Source: Spirochaetota bacterium (GTDB lineage: Bacteria; Spirochaetota; Spirochaetia; DSM-27196; PWMO01). Taken from it: DNA of 8,794 nt. Every line of letters begins with the position of its first letter. The first letter of the stretch is position 1. The stretch covers positions 1 to 8,794 of the forward strand of contig JAAAOH010000145.1 in the NCBI GenBank assembly GCA_009908925.1, read 5' to 3'. The position numbers were made by a program, and so were the translations under genes. The notes under the pieces were generated by a model. That model was given only the letters and a program-made list of their open reading frames with translations. It did no database searches and was not told the origin of the DNA. This document shows positions 1 to 5,795 of the stretch, one piece after another.

Positions 1-2
1 CA

Positions 3-206
3 GTCGTTGAAAGCGTCAACATGGTCAAGAAGGCTCAGCGCCGGCGCAGCCAGCAGGACCAGGGCGGCATCATCGAGCTTGAAGCCGCAATCGAATTGTC
101 GAATCTGATGGCGGTAACCAAGGACGGTAAGCCCAGTCGGATCGGCCTGGAGTTCGAGAATGGCCGCAAGGTGCGCGTACTGAAGAAGACCGGGGAGCAG
201 ATATAA
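3..206 (+). CDS. rplX: 50S ribosomal protein L24, 3' part only
   Basis: C-terminal part of L24, a large-subunit protein that binds 23S rRNA early in assembly and sits near the polypeptide exit tunnel. The frame is open to the left edge, so the true start lies outside the window. An ATG at 21 falls inside the conserved VEsVNMVKK stretch, where L24 proteins usually read VEGVN-hydrophobic-VKKH, so it is internal and not the start. Family marks visible are the GGII-E-EA-I--SN core, the GKPSRIG segment and the GRKVRVLKKTGE C-terminus. The stop TAA shares its last A with the ATG of rplE (TAATG), which points to translational coupling. The rplE Shine-Dalgarno (GGGGAG, 192-197) lies inside this gene. 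Identity is confident; the N-terminal KOW half is largely missing from view. Confidence 0.93.
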   Translation, partial: VVESVNMVKKAQRRRSQQDQGGIIELEAAIELSNLMAVTKDGKPSRIGLEFENGRKVRVLKKTGEQI

Positions 207-769
207 TGGCGCAGGCAGCGACAACATACGTGCCCGCCCTGCGGGTTCGATACGACGAGACCATCAAGAAGGAGCTTGCCGGGGAGTTCGGCTACGAGTC
301 CATCATGCAGGTGCCCGTCCTCGAGAAGATCCTGCTCAGTATGGGCGTCGGTGACGCGATTCAGAACAAGAAGATGCTCGATGCCGCGGTCGCGGAGATG
401 ACTCAGATCGCAGGGCAGAAGGCGGTAAAGACGAAGGCTCGAAAGTCCATCTCGAACTTCAAGGTTCGGGCGGGCATGGAGATCGGTGCGAAGGTAACGC
501 TTCGGGGTTACCGGATGTACGATTTCCTCGACCGCCTTATCAACGTCGCTCTTCCCCGCGTTAAGGACTTCCGCGGCGTGAACCCGAACGCGTTCGACGG
601 GCATGGCAACTATTCCCTCGGTGTAACCGAGCAGATCATTTTCCCGGAGATCGACTACGACTCCATCGAGCGCATCACGGGATTGAATATTACGATAGTC
701 ACGACAGCCGAGACTGACAGAGAGGCGCGGGCGCTTCTCGACAAGCTTGGAATGCCGTTTAGCAAGTAG
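206..769 (+). CDS. rplE: 50S ribosomal protein L5
   Basis: L5 binds 5S rRNA and 23S rRNA in the central protuberance and contacts P-site tRNA and S13. The 187-residue product is close to the usual 178-185. Recognisable parts are an N-terminal RYDETIKKEL helix, the MQVPVLEKILLSMGVGDA segment (about residues 34-51), the QKAVKTKARKSISNFKVR stretch (about 71-88), and the FPEIDYDSI and GLNITIVTTA segments, ending in LGMPF. The start is the ATG that overlaps the rplX stop by one base, with GGGGAG nine bases upstream. In E. coli the start region of this gene is the target for S8 autorepression of the operon; I could not see a convincing S8-type site here. Nothing is unusual in length or composition. 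Confidence 0.97.
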   Translation: MAQAATTYVPALRVRYDETIKKELAGEFGYESIMQVPVLEKILLSMGVGDAIQNKKMLDAAVAEMTQIAGQKAVKTKARKSISNFKVRAGMEIGAKVTLRGYRMYDFLDRLINVALPRVKDFRGVNPNAFDGHGNYSLGVTEQIIFPEIDYDSIERITGLNITIVTTAETDREARALLDKLGMPFSK

Positions 770-785
770 AGAGAGAGGAGCAGGC

Positions 786-971
786 ATGGCCAGGAAAGCT
801 TTGATCGCCAAGGCAAATAGAAAGCCGAAGTACTCTACCCGCAGTTACAATAGATGCCGTATCTGCGGCAGGCCCCGTGGGTATATGCGGAAGTTTCAGA
901 TGTGCCGAATCTGTTTTCGACAACTTGCCAGTGAAGGTATGATCCCCGGCGTTACCAAATCGAGCTGGTAG
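786..971 (+). CDS. rpsN: 30S ribosomal protein S14, zinc-binding (short) type
   Basis: S14 is a small-subunit head protein that contacts 16S rRNA next to S3 and S10. This is the short 61-residue C+ form with a zinc ribbon: Cys24-x2-Cys27 and Cys40-x2-Cys43, in contrast to the ~100-residue zinc-free paralogue of many proteobacteria. The C-terminus FRQLASEGMIPGVTKSSW is typical of the family. The frame opens upstream at an ATG at 747, inside rplE, but the start at 786 (MARKALI...) is chosen because it gives the family N-terminus and follows a purine-rich Shine-Dalgarno (AGAGAGGAG, about 770-780). It sits in the standard spc position between rplE and rpsH. Using only the zinc form here ties this ribosomal protein to zinc supply; whether a C- paralogue exists elsewhere in the genome cannot be seen. 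Confidence 0.97.
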   Translation: MARKALIAKANRKPKYSTRSYNRCRICGRPRGYMRKFQMCRICFRQLASEGMIPGVTKSSW

Positions 972-981
972 GGAGAGGTGT

Positions 982-1380
982 ATGAGCGTTTCGGACCCTA
1001 TTGCAGACATGCTGACCAAAATTCGCAACGCCAGCATGGCGAAGTTCGAACGGGTTGATATCACCCCGTCGAAATTGAAGCTCGAGATCGTAAAGATCCT
1101 GAAGAACGAGGGCTTCATCAAGAACTTCAAGAAGATCAACCAGGACGGCAACACGAGCATCCGAATCTTCCTGAAGTATGATACGAACATGAACCCGATC
1201 ATTCACGGGCTGAAGAAGATCTCGACCCCGGGTCGCCGGGTCTATTCCGGGTATCGAAAGATGCCGCGGGTGCTCAACGGATACGGCACGCTTATCGTGT
1301 CCACCTCTTCGGGCGTGACGACGGCGAGAAAGGCAAGCGAGAAGAAGGTGGGCGGCGAGCTCATCTGCTCCGTGTGGTAA
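982..1380 (+). CDS. rpsH: 30S ribosomal protein S8
   Basis: S8 binds the central domain of 16S rRNA and is a primary assembly protein of the 30S platform. In E. coli it also represses translation of the spc message. The 132-residue length is normal. Visible marks are the N-terminal SDPIADMLTKIRNA motif, KLEIVKILKNEGFI, the ISTPGRRVY segment, and the C-terminal STSSGVTTARKA followed by GGELICSVW. The SSGVTT loop is the conserved rRNA-contact loop, usually STSKGVMT; this copy has Ser and Thr substitutions at positions that vary in the family. The start ATG follows GGGAGAGG (971-978), which overlaps the end of rpsN. It probably acts as the feedback regulator of this operon if the E. coli mode is conserved, but that is inference. 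Confidence 0.97.
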   Translation: MSVSDPIADMLTKIRNASMAKFERVDITPSKLKLEIVKILKNEGFIKNFKKINQDGNTSIRIFLKYDTNMNPIIHGLKKISTPGRRVYSGYRKMPRVLNGYGTLIVSTSSGVTTARKASEKKVGGELICSVW

Positions 1381-1392
1381 AGGGATAAAACC

Positions 1393-1932
1393 ATGTCACG
1401 AGTAGGAAAACTGCCGGTTCCCATTCCGGAGAACGTAAAGGTGTCGATCGCGGACCGTAATGTTACGGTCGAAGGTCCCCGCGGCACGATGAGCCAGGAG
1501 TTCAGCAACCTCGTAGAGGTGAAGTCTGAAGACGGCGTCATCCTGGTCACGAGAGTCAATGACTCCAAGCGGGCGAGGGCCTTTCACGGACTGTACCGGA
1601 ATCTTATCCGGAATATGGTCACGGGCGTTACGACGGGATTCAGCCGTACATTGCTGATCAACGGTGTCGGATACCGGGCTGAGCTCAGGGAGAATACCCT
1701 GGTGCTCAATCTTGGGTTCTCAACGCCTATCGAGTATCCGGTTCCGGAAGGGCTGACCATTACGACCGAGGGACCGAATAAGTTCACGGTTTCCGGGAAC
1801 AGCAAGCAGGAGGTCGGCAAGGCCGCCTCCGAGCTGCGATCGCTCCGTCCCCCTGAGCCCTACAAGGGCAAGGGCATCAAGTACGAGGAAGAGCGCATCG
1901 TACGCAAGGTCGGTAAAGCCGGCATCAAGTAG
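1393..1932 (+). CDS. rplF: 50S ribosomal protein L6
   Basis: L6 binds 23S rRNA near the sarcin-ricin loop and the base of the L7/L12 stalk, close to the factor-binding site. The 179-residue product matches the family length. It has the two-repeat L6 fold: an N-terminal half starting MSRVGKLPVPIPENVKV, the VEGPRGT turn, and a central LINGVGYRAEL linker (about residues 88-98). The C-terminal half ends with the L6 signature PEPYKGKGIKY (about residues 154-164). The start is the ATG preceded by AAAGGGA (1380-1386), 12 bases after the rpsH stop. It is in the standard order between rpsH and rplR. Nothing departs from the family. Confidence 0.97.
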   Translation: MSRVGKLPVPIPENVKVSIADRNVTVEGPRGTMSQEFSNLVEVKSEDGVILVTRVNDSKRARAFHGLYRNLIRNMVTGVTTGFSRTLLINGVGYRAELRENTLVLNLGFSTPIEYPVPEGLTITTEGPNKFTVSGNSKQEVGKAASELRSLRPPEPYKGKGIKYEEERIVRKVGKAGIK

Positions 1933-1946
1933 CGAGGGCACATGCG

Positions 1947-2306
1947 ATGAAGCGGTTGGATATCAAGAACAGACGCAAGAGACAGCGCAAGCTCCGGATC
2001 CGAAAGTCGATCCACGGGACGCCGGAACGACCGCGGCTTTCCGTATTCAAGAGCAATCGGCATGTGTATGCCCAGGTCATCGATGACACACAGGGGCATA
2101 CGCTGGCGTCGGTGTCGAGCCTTGCGGGCGAGACCAAAGGGCTGAAGCCCAGGGTCGAAGACGCGACGAAGCTCGGCGAGGCGCTCGGTGCGAAGCTCAA
2201 GGGCGAGAAAATCACCACGGTCGTATTCGACCGCAACGGCAACATCTATCATGGTGTGGTCAAGGCCATTGCCGACGGCGTCCGCAAAGCCGGAGTGCAG
2301 GTGTAG
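1947..2306 (+). CDS. rplR: 50S ribosomal protein L18
   Basis: L18 binds 5S rRNA and, with L5, docks it onto the central protuberance. The product is 119 residues, the usual size. The strongly basic N-terminus (residues 1-30, many Arg and Lys) is the RNA-binding tail. The core contains RPRLSVFKSNRHVYAQVIDD (about 28-47), and the C-terminus carries FDRNGNIYHG-V-A-ADG-RKAG, the family signature. The start ATG at 1947 follows GCGAGGG (1932-1938). A second ATG five bases earlier (1942) is out of frame and hits a stop after two codons, so it is not the start. The gene lies 14 bases after rplF and 9 bases before rpsE. Confidence 0.97.
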   Translation: MKRLDIKNRRKRQRKLRIRKSIHGTPERPRLSVFKSNRHVYAQVIDDTQGHTLASVSSLAGETKGLKPRVEDATKLGEALGAKLKGEKITTVVFDRNGNIYHGVVKAIADGVRKAGVQV

Positions 2307-2318
2307 GGGGCTATCTTG
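2303..2318 (+). promoter_or_regulatory. Shine-Dalgarno run and TTG start codon of rpsE
   Basis: The G-rich run at 2306-2310, overlapping the rplR stop TAG (2304-2306), sits five bases before the TTG at 2316. The strong ribosome-binding site may offset the weak start codon. It is the feature that decides the start of S5, because the conserved S5 fold begins only about ten codons later and no ATG is available. Confidence 0.75.
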
Positions 2319-2810
2319 GAACAGGGACGAGATAAAGACTTTACGGAGAAGCTCATCAAGCTCAATCGCGTGGCGAAGGTTGTAAAGGGCGGACGCAGGT
2401 TCTCCTTCTCGGCCATCGTCGTGGTTGGGGATAAGGCGGGATCCGTCGGGTTCGGTTACGGCAAGGCCAACGACGTTTCCGAGGCCATCCGAAAGGGCGT
2501 GGATCGGGCAAAGAAGAACCTCATGCAGATCCCCCTGAAGCGCAGTACCATCCCGCATGAGGTGATCGGCGAGTTCAAGAGCGCGCGTGTGCTCATGAAG
2601 CCGGCGGCACCCGGTACCGGAATCATCGCCGGCGGCCCGGTCCGGGCGGTCATGGAAGTCAGCGGTATCAACGACGTGCTGAGCAAATCCATGGGATCAC
2701 AGAATGCGGTGAACCTGGTGAAGGCCGTGTTCGAAGGGTTCTCGCGGATCATGGATGCGCGTGAGATCGCAAAGAACCGCGGCAAAACACTGCAGGAGCT
2801 GTGGGGTTAG
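2316..2810 (+). CDS. rpsE: 30S ribosomal protein S5, TTG start
   Basis: S5 lies at the mRNA entry side of the 30S subunit, helps decoding accuracy and mRNA unwinding, and with S8 shapes the spectinomycin pocket. The 164-residue product has the N-terminal double-stranded-RNA-binding fold. Its loop NRVAKVVKGGRRFSFSA (about residues 17-33) keeps the KGGRxFSF core that is altered in classic spectinomycin-resistant mutants, so the site looks wild-type. The C-terminal domain has APGTGIIAGGPVRAVMEVSGI and DVLSKSMGSQN. The start is TTG at 2316: it has a strong GTAGGGGG run just upstream (2303-2310), and it gives the normal N-terminus ahead of EKLIKLNRV. No in-frame ATG or GTG lies before the conserved loop. 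Confidence 0.95.
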   Translation: MEQGRDKDFTEKLIKLNRVAKVVKGGRRFSFSAIVVVGDKAGSVGFGYGKANDVSEAIRKGVDRAKKNLMQIPLKRSTIPHEVIGEFKSARVLMKPAAPGTGIIAGGPVRAVMEVSGINDVLSKSMGSQNAVNLVKAVFEGFSRIMDAREIAKNRGKTLQELWG

Positions 2811-2813
2811 GTC

Positions 2814-3011
2814 ATGGCCAAAAAGAAAGCGAAGCAGATCCGCATCACTCTGACACGGAGTCCCATTGGTCGTAAGCCGAAGCATCGGGCGACCATCGAG
2901 GCACTTGGCCTGCGGCGGATCAACCAGAGCGTGGTACGCCCCGCCGACGACTCGGTGATGGGCATGATTCGAAGCATCGACTATCTCGTAAGTGTCGAGG
3001 AGTTGTCATAA
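2814..3011 (+). CDS. rpmD: 50S ribosomal protein L30
   Basis: L30 is a small protein of the large subunit bound to 23S rRNA domain II/V. The 65-residue product is slightly longer than the common 58-60, with a short basic N-terminal extension (MAKKKAKQ). The body RITLTRSPIGRKPKHRATIEALGL and the RINQSVVRPADDSVMGMI segment are diagnostic, including the SPIG turn and the ALGLR-I--SV pattern. It begins three bases after the rpsE stop, and its ribosome-binding site must lie in the rpsE 3' end (GGGG at 2803-2806). Its own 3' end supplies GAGGAG (2997-3002) for rplO. L30 is dispensable in some bacteria and has been lost in several lineages; here it is intact. Confidence 0.96.
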   Translation: MAKKKAKQIRITLTRSPIGRKPKHRATIEALGLRRINQSVVRPADDSVMGMIRSIDYLVSVEELS

Positions 3012-3013
3012 TT

Positions 3014-3550
3014 ATGGATTTCCTGAAGCCACCTGAGGGCACGCGGCACGCCAAACGTGTAGTGGGGCGTGGGCGCGGCAGCGGCCGCGGTAAGACGAGC
3101 GGCAAGGGCCACAAGGGACAGAATGCACGCTCGGGCGGCAGCGTTCGTCCGGGCTTCGAGGGCGGCCAGATGCCCATCTATCGCCGTGTGGCACGGCGCG
3201 GATTCTCGAACTACCCCTTCAAGAGGGAGGTCGTGCCCGTGAACCTGTCGACCCTGCAGAGGGTCTTCAAGAGCGGTGACACCGTGAGTCTCGAGACGCT
3301 GAAAGAGCACGGCGTGCTCAAAAAGAGTGTGAAGGACGCGAAGATTCTCGCAGTCGGTGAGATCAAGAAAAAGCTCACTGTAAAGGATCTGCCGATCTCT
3401 GCCGGGGCCCGGGCCAAGATCGAGGCCGCGGGTGGTACGGTTTCCGGCGCCGAGCAGACGGTAGCGGACAAGACTGCAGCGGACGAGACGGTAGTGGAGG
3501 CGACGGTCGACGAGACCGCGACGACCTCGGACGCTGACGATAAGGAATAG
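3014..3550 (+). CDS. rplO: 50S ribosomal protein L15 with acidic C-terminal tail
   Basis: L15 is a late-assembly large-subunit protein whose long basic N-terminal arm threads into 23S rRNA. The arm is clear: KRVVGRGRGSGRGKTSGKGH (residues 14-33), then the KGQNARSGGSVRPGFEGGQ stretch and the PIYRRVARRGFSN segment. The globular C-terminal domain runs through VNLSTLQRVF, the ILAVGEIKKKLTVKDLPISA segment and AKIEAAGG to about residue 145, where a typical L15 ends. This copy continues to 178 with an acidic tail rich in Thr, Ala, Val, Asp and Glu and almost free of aromatic residues. It starts two bases after rpmD, and its stop is separated from the secY ATG by one base; AAGGA at 3542-3546, inside the tail codons, is the secY ribosome-binding site. 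Identity is certain; the tail's role is unknown. Confidence 0.97.
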   Translation: MDFLKPPEGTRHAKRVVGRGRGSGRGKTSGKGHKGQNARSGGSVRPGFEGGQMPIYRRVARRGFSNYPFKREVVPVNLSTLQRVFKSGDTVSLETLKEHGVLKKSVKDAKILAVGEIKKKLTVKDLPISAGARAKIEAAGGTVSGAEQTVADKTAADETVVEATVDETATTSDADDKE

Positions 3551-3551
3551 C

Positions 3552-4880
3552 ATGGCTATAGCATCCAACCCGATAGTCGACGTTTTCCGCATCAAGGATC
3601 TGCGCGAGCGGATCCTCTTCACGTTGTTCATCCTGATGATCTTCCGGCTCGGTGCTGCGATCCCCATCCCCGGCATCAACCTGAATGCGCTCAAGGTATA
3701 TTTCCTGACGCAGCAGGCCACCGGCGGAATCTCGGTGACGCAGTACCTCGACTTCTTTGCGGGGGGAGCGTTCAGCCGGTTCTCGGTCTTCATGCTCGGC
3801 ATCATGCCCTACATCTCGATGTCGATCATCATGCAGCTGCTGCTGCTCGTGTTCCCGAAGCTGAAAAAGATCTCCGAGGAAGAGGGCGGTCGTAAGAAGA
3901 TCCAGCGCTACACCCGGTACGGTACCGTGGTCGTCTCACTGATTCAGTCCTTCGCCGTTACGGTGTACGCGGACAGCATCCCGAACGCAATTACGCTTTC
4001 GCGGGGTCTTTACACGGTCATCTCCATGCTGACGGTAACATCGGGTACGGTGTTTCTCATGTGGATGGGCGAGCAGATAAACCAGCGGGGGATCGGAAAC
4101 GGTATATCGCTTCTGATTTTCGCGGGTATTGTGGCACGGATGCCGAACGCGCTGTGGATCCTTATTCAGGATATACAGCGTGGCGATCTGAATCCCGTCT
4201 TCGTCATCGTCGTGTTCGTGATGTTCGTTGTCGTGATCATGCTCGTCATATACGAACAACGTGGGCAACGAAAAATACCGGTCCACTACGCGAAGCGTGT
4301 GGTCGGTCGACGCATGTATGGTGCGCAGAACACCTACGTGCCCTTCAAGATCAACCCTTCGGGTGTTATCCCCGTAATTTTCGCCTCGTCGGTGATGACC
4401 TTTCCCCTGCAGATTGCGCAGGGCCTCGGACCGAGCGTTCGATGGCTGCAGGGTCTTGCCAATTGGCTGAACCCGGGGAATGCGCCCTACTTGATCGTGT
4501 ACACGACGTTGATTATCTTCTTCGCGTACTTCTACACCCAGGTGACGCTGAACCCGATCGAGATTTCAAAGAATATCCGGGAGAACGGCGGGTCCATCCC
4601 CGGCATCAGGACCGAGCGAATGGAAGCATATTTCACCCGGATCCTGAACCGAATCATTCTTCCGGGTGCGCTGTTCCTGGCATTCATCGCGGTCATTCCG
4701 ACCATCGTGCAGCAACTGTTCAACTTTCCGCAGCAGCTTGCCTTCCTTATGGGCGGTACGTCGCTGCTGATCATGGTTGGTGTCGACCTCGACCTCATGT
4801 CGCAGATCGAAGGGCATCTGCGAATGCATCATCATGAGGGCCTGACGAAGCGTGGGCGCGTCAGGTCGCGGAACCTGTAA
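3552..4880 (+). CDS. secY: SecY, protein translocase channel subunit
   Basis: SecY forms the protein-conducting pore of the inner membrane. With SecE and SecG it takes preproteins from SecA or docks ribosomes for membrane insertion. The 442-residue length is standard. Ten membrane helices can be placed at roughly 21-41, 75-98, 121-141, 152-172, 184-205, 214-234, 267-290, 312-333, 368-388 and 396-415. The plug region follows FFAGGAFSRFSVF. Cytoplasmic loop C4 carries RRMYGAQNTYVPFKINPSG (253-271). Loop C5 carries GSIPGIR with Arg353, the equivalent by alignment of the SecA/ribosome-contact Arg357 of E. coli. The C-terminus MHHHEGLTKRGRVRSRNL is histidine- and arginine-rich, corresponding to the basic C6 tail. 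Its location after rplO is the universal arrangement; adk, map and infA, which follow secY in many Gram-positives, are absent. Confidence 0.98.
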   Translation: MAIASNPIVDVFRIKDLRERILFTLFILMIFRLGAAIPIPGINLNALKVYFLTQQATGGISVTQYLDFFAGGAFSRFSVFMLGIMPYISMSIIMQLLLLVFPKLKKISEEEGGRKKIQRYTRYGTVVVSLIQSFAVTVYADSIPNAITLSRGLYTVISMLTVTSGTVFLMWMGEQINQRGIGNGISLLIFAGIVARMPNALWILIQDIQRGDLNPVFVIVVFVMFVVVIMLVIYEQRGQRKIPVHYAKRVVGRRMYGAQNTYVPFKINPSGVIPVIFASSVMTFPLQIAQGLGPSVRWLQGLANWLNPGNAPYLIVYTTLIIFFAYFYTQVTLNPIEISKNIRENGGSIPGIRTERMEAYFTRILNRIILPGALFLAFIAVIPTIVQQLFNFPQQLAFLMGGTSLLIMVGVDLDLMSQIEGHLRMHHHEGLTKRGRVRSRNL

Positions 4881-4893
4881 GAGAGGGCTCGCA

Positions 4894-5007
4894 ATGAAAG
4901 TGAGAGCAAGCGTAAAGCCGATTTGCGGCAACTGCAAAGTCATCAAGCGGCGGGGTGTCGTGCGCATTGTGTGTTCGAACCCGAAGCACAAGCAGCGCCA
5001 GAAGTAG
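4894..5007 (+). CDS. rpmJ: 50S ribosomal protein L36, zinc-binding type
   Basis: L36 is the smallest common large-subunit protein and stabilises 23S rRNA near the base of the stalk. The 37-residue reading begins MKVRASVKPICGNCKVIKRR and ends PKHKQRQK, exactly the family length. The zinc ribbon is complete: Cys11, Cys14, Cys27 and His32 (C-x2-C-x12-C-x4-H). The start ATG follows GAGAGGG (4881-4887), and the gene lies 13 bases after secY and 12 before rpsM. Together with S14 this is the second zinc-form ribosomal protein in the operon. It marks the junction of the spc and alpha operons, which are fused here with no visible terminator. Confidence 0.97.
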   Translation: MKVRASVKPICGNCKVIKRRGVVRIVCSNPKHKQRQK

Positions 5008-5019
5008 GGGGATTATTAC

Positions 5020-5385
5020 ATGGCTCGTATTGCAGGAATCGATCTTCCAAATAAGCCTGTCGCGATTTCGCTGACCTATATTTTCGGAATCGGTCGGTCC
5101 TCGGCCCGTGCGATCTGCGAATCAACGGGTATCGATCCGACGCGGCGGATGAACGACCTCACCGCCGAAGACATCAATGAGCTCAGAGGTGTCATCGAGA
5201 ACGAGTACACCACCGAGGGCCGACTTCGGACTCAGGTGTCTCTGAACATCAAGCGGCTCATGGACATAGGTTGCTACCGCGGTCTTCGCCATCGGAAGGG
5301 ACTTCCGGTGCGCGGTCAGCGGACACGCACGAACGCGCGGGCCCGGAAGGGCAAGCGTAAGACGGTTGCCGGAAAGAAGAAATAG
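5020..5385 (+). CDS. rpsM: 30S ribosomal protein S13
   Basis: S13 is in the 30S head, forms inter-subunit bridges with L5, and its C-terminal tail touches P-site tRNA. The 121-residue product has the MARIAGIDLPN start, the helix-turn-helix GIGRSSARAICESTGI (about residues 23-38), and the signature LMDIGCYRGLRHRKGLPVRG (80-99). The highly basic tail RTRTNARARKGKRKT ends in KKK. GGGGGA at 5007-5012 provides the ribosome-binding site, overlapping the rpmJ stop. It is the first gene of the alpha-operon half. In E. coli the leader before rpsM carries an S4-binding pseudoknot; here only 12 bases separate rpmJ from rpsM, so any such control would have to lie within coding sequence. Confidence 0.97.
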   Translation: MARIAGIDLPNKPVAISLTYIFGIGRSSARAICESTGIDPTRRMNDLTAEDINELRGVIENEYTTEGRLRTQVSLNIKRLMDIGCYRGLRHRKGLPVRGQRTRTNARARKGKRKTVAGKKK

Positions 5386-5400
5386 TCGCGGAGGCAGTTT

Positions 5401-5781
5401 GTGGCGAAGACGAAAAAGCGCAGAGAACGAAAGACAGTATACAGAGGGCAGGTCTATATTCAGGCTACCTTCAACAACACGATCGTAACGATTACCGACG
5501 AGGTGGGAAACGGTGTGTCGTGGGCAAGCGCGGGATCCCTGGGGTTTCGCGGGGCGAAGAAGTCCACGCCCTATGCGGCGCAAACCACCGCGCAGACGGC
5601 GGCTCAGAAGGCCATGGATATGGGGCTGCAGGAAGTCGACGTGTTCGTGAAAGGGCCTGGTGTGGGGCGTGAGTCGGCGATCCGCTCGCTTGGCGCGCTC
5701 GGTCTTACGGTACGAAGTATCAAGGATGTGACGCCCATTCCGCATAACGGGTGCCGACCCCGCAAGAGCCGACGGGTTTAG
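5401..5781 (+). CDS. rpsK: 30S ribosomal protein S11, GTG start
   Basis: S11 is on the 30S platform beside S18 and S21 and lines the mRNA exit path near the Shine-Dalgarno helix. The 126-residue product shows QATFNNTIVTITDEVGN (about residues 21-37), ASAGSLGFRGAKKSTPYAAQ and the VFVKGPGVGRESAIRSL segment. The C-terminal signature IPHNGCRPRKSRRV contains the Asn116-Gly117 pair; the corresponding asparagine is converted to isoaspartate in E. coli S11. The start is GTG at 5401, preceded by a clear GGAGG (5390-5394), giving VAKTKKRRERKT (Met in practice). The next gene is rpoA, not rpsD, so S4 is encoded elsewhere. Confidence 0.96.
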   Translation: MAKTKKRRERKTVYRGQVYIQATFNNTIVTITDEVGNGVSWASAGSLGFRGAKKSTPYAAQTTAQTAAQKAMDMGLQEVDVFVKGPGVGRESAIRSLGALGLTVRSIKDVTPIPHNGCRPRKSRRV

Positions 5782-5795
5782 CTCGAGGACACTAT

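Noticed and set aside
233..245. Small hairpin CCCGC-CCT-GCGGG just inside rplE, considered as an S8 autoregulatory site
   Set aside because: It is near where E. coli S8 binds, but it is a simple 5-bp stem without the bulged internal loop of the S8 target.
35..811. Long minus-strand frame opposite rplX, rplE and the start of rpsN
   Set aside because: It lies entirely opposite confidently identified ribosomal genes, shows no recognisable family and is explained by GC-rich third positions of the plus-strand genes.
1942..1950. Two-codon ATG-CGA-TGA frame overlapping the rplR start
   Set aside because: Too short to mean anything without conservation data; the ATG at 1947 gives the proper L18 N-terminus.
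1860..2558. Minus-strand frame of 232 codons opposite rplF, rplR and rpsE
   Set aside because: Antisense shadow of three conserved genes; no domain or ribosome-binding site that stands out.
2981..3805. Minus-strand frame of 274 codons opposite rplO and the start of secY
   Set aside because: Antisense shadow of rplO and secY; no coherent protein features.
4061..4837. 258-codon plus-strand frame inside secY
   Set aside because: Out-of-frame reading of a clear SecY; composition rich in Arg, His and Asp with no fold signal.
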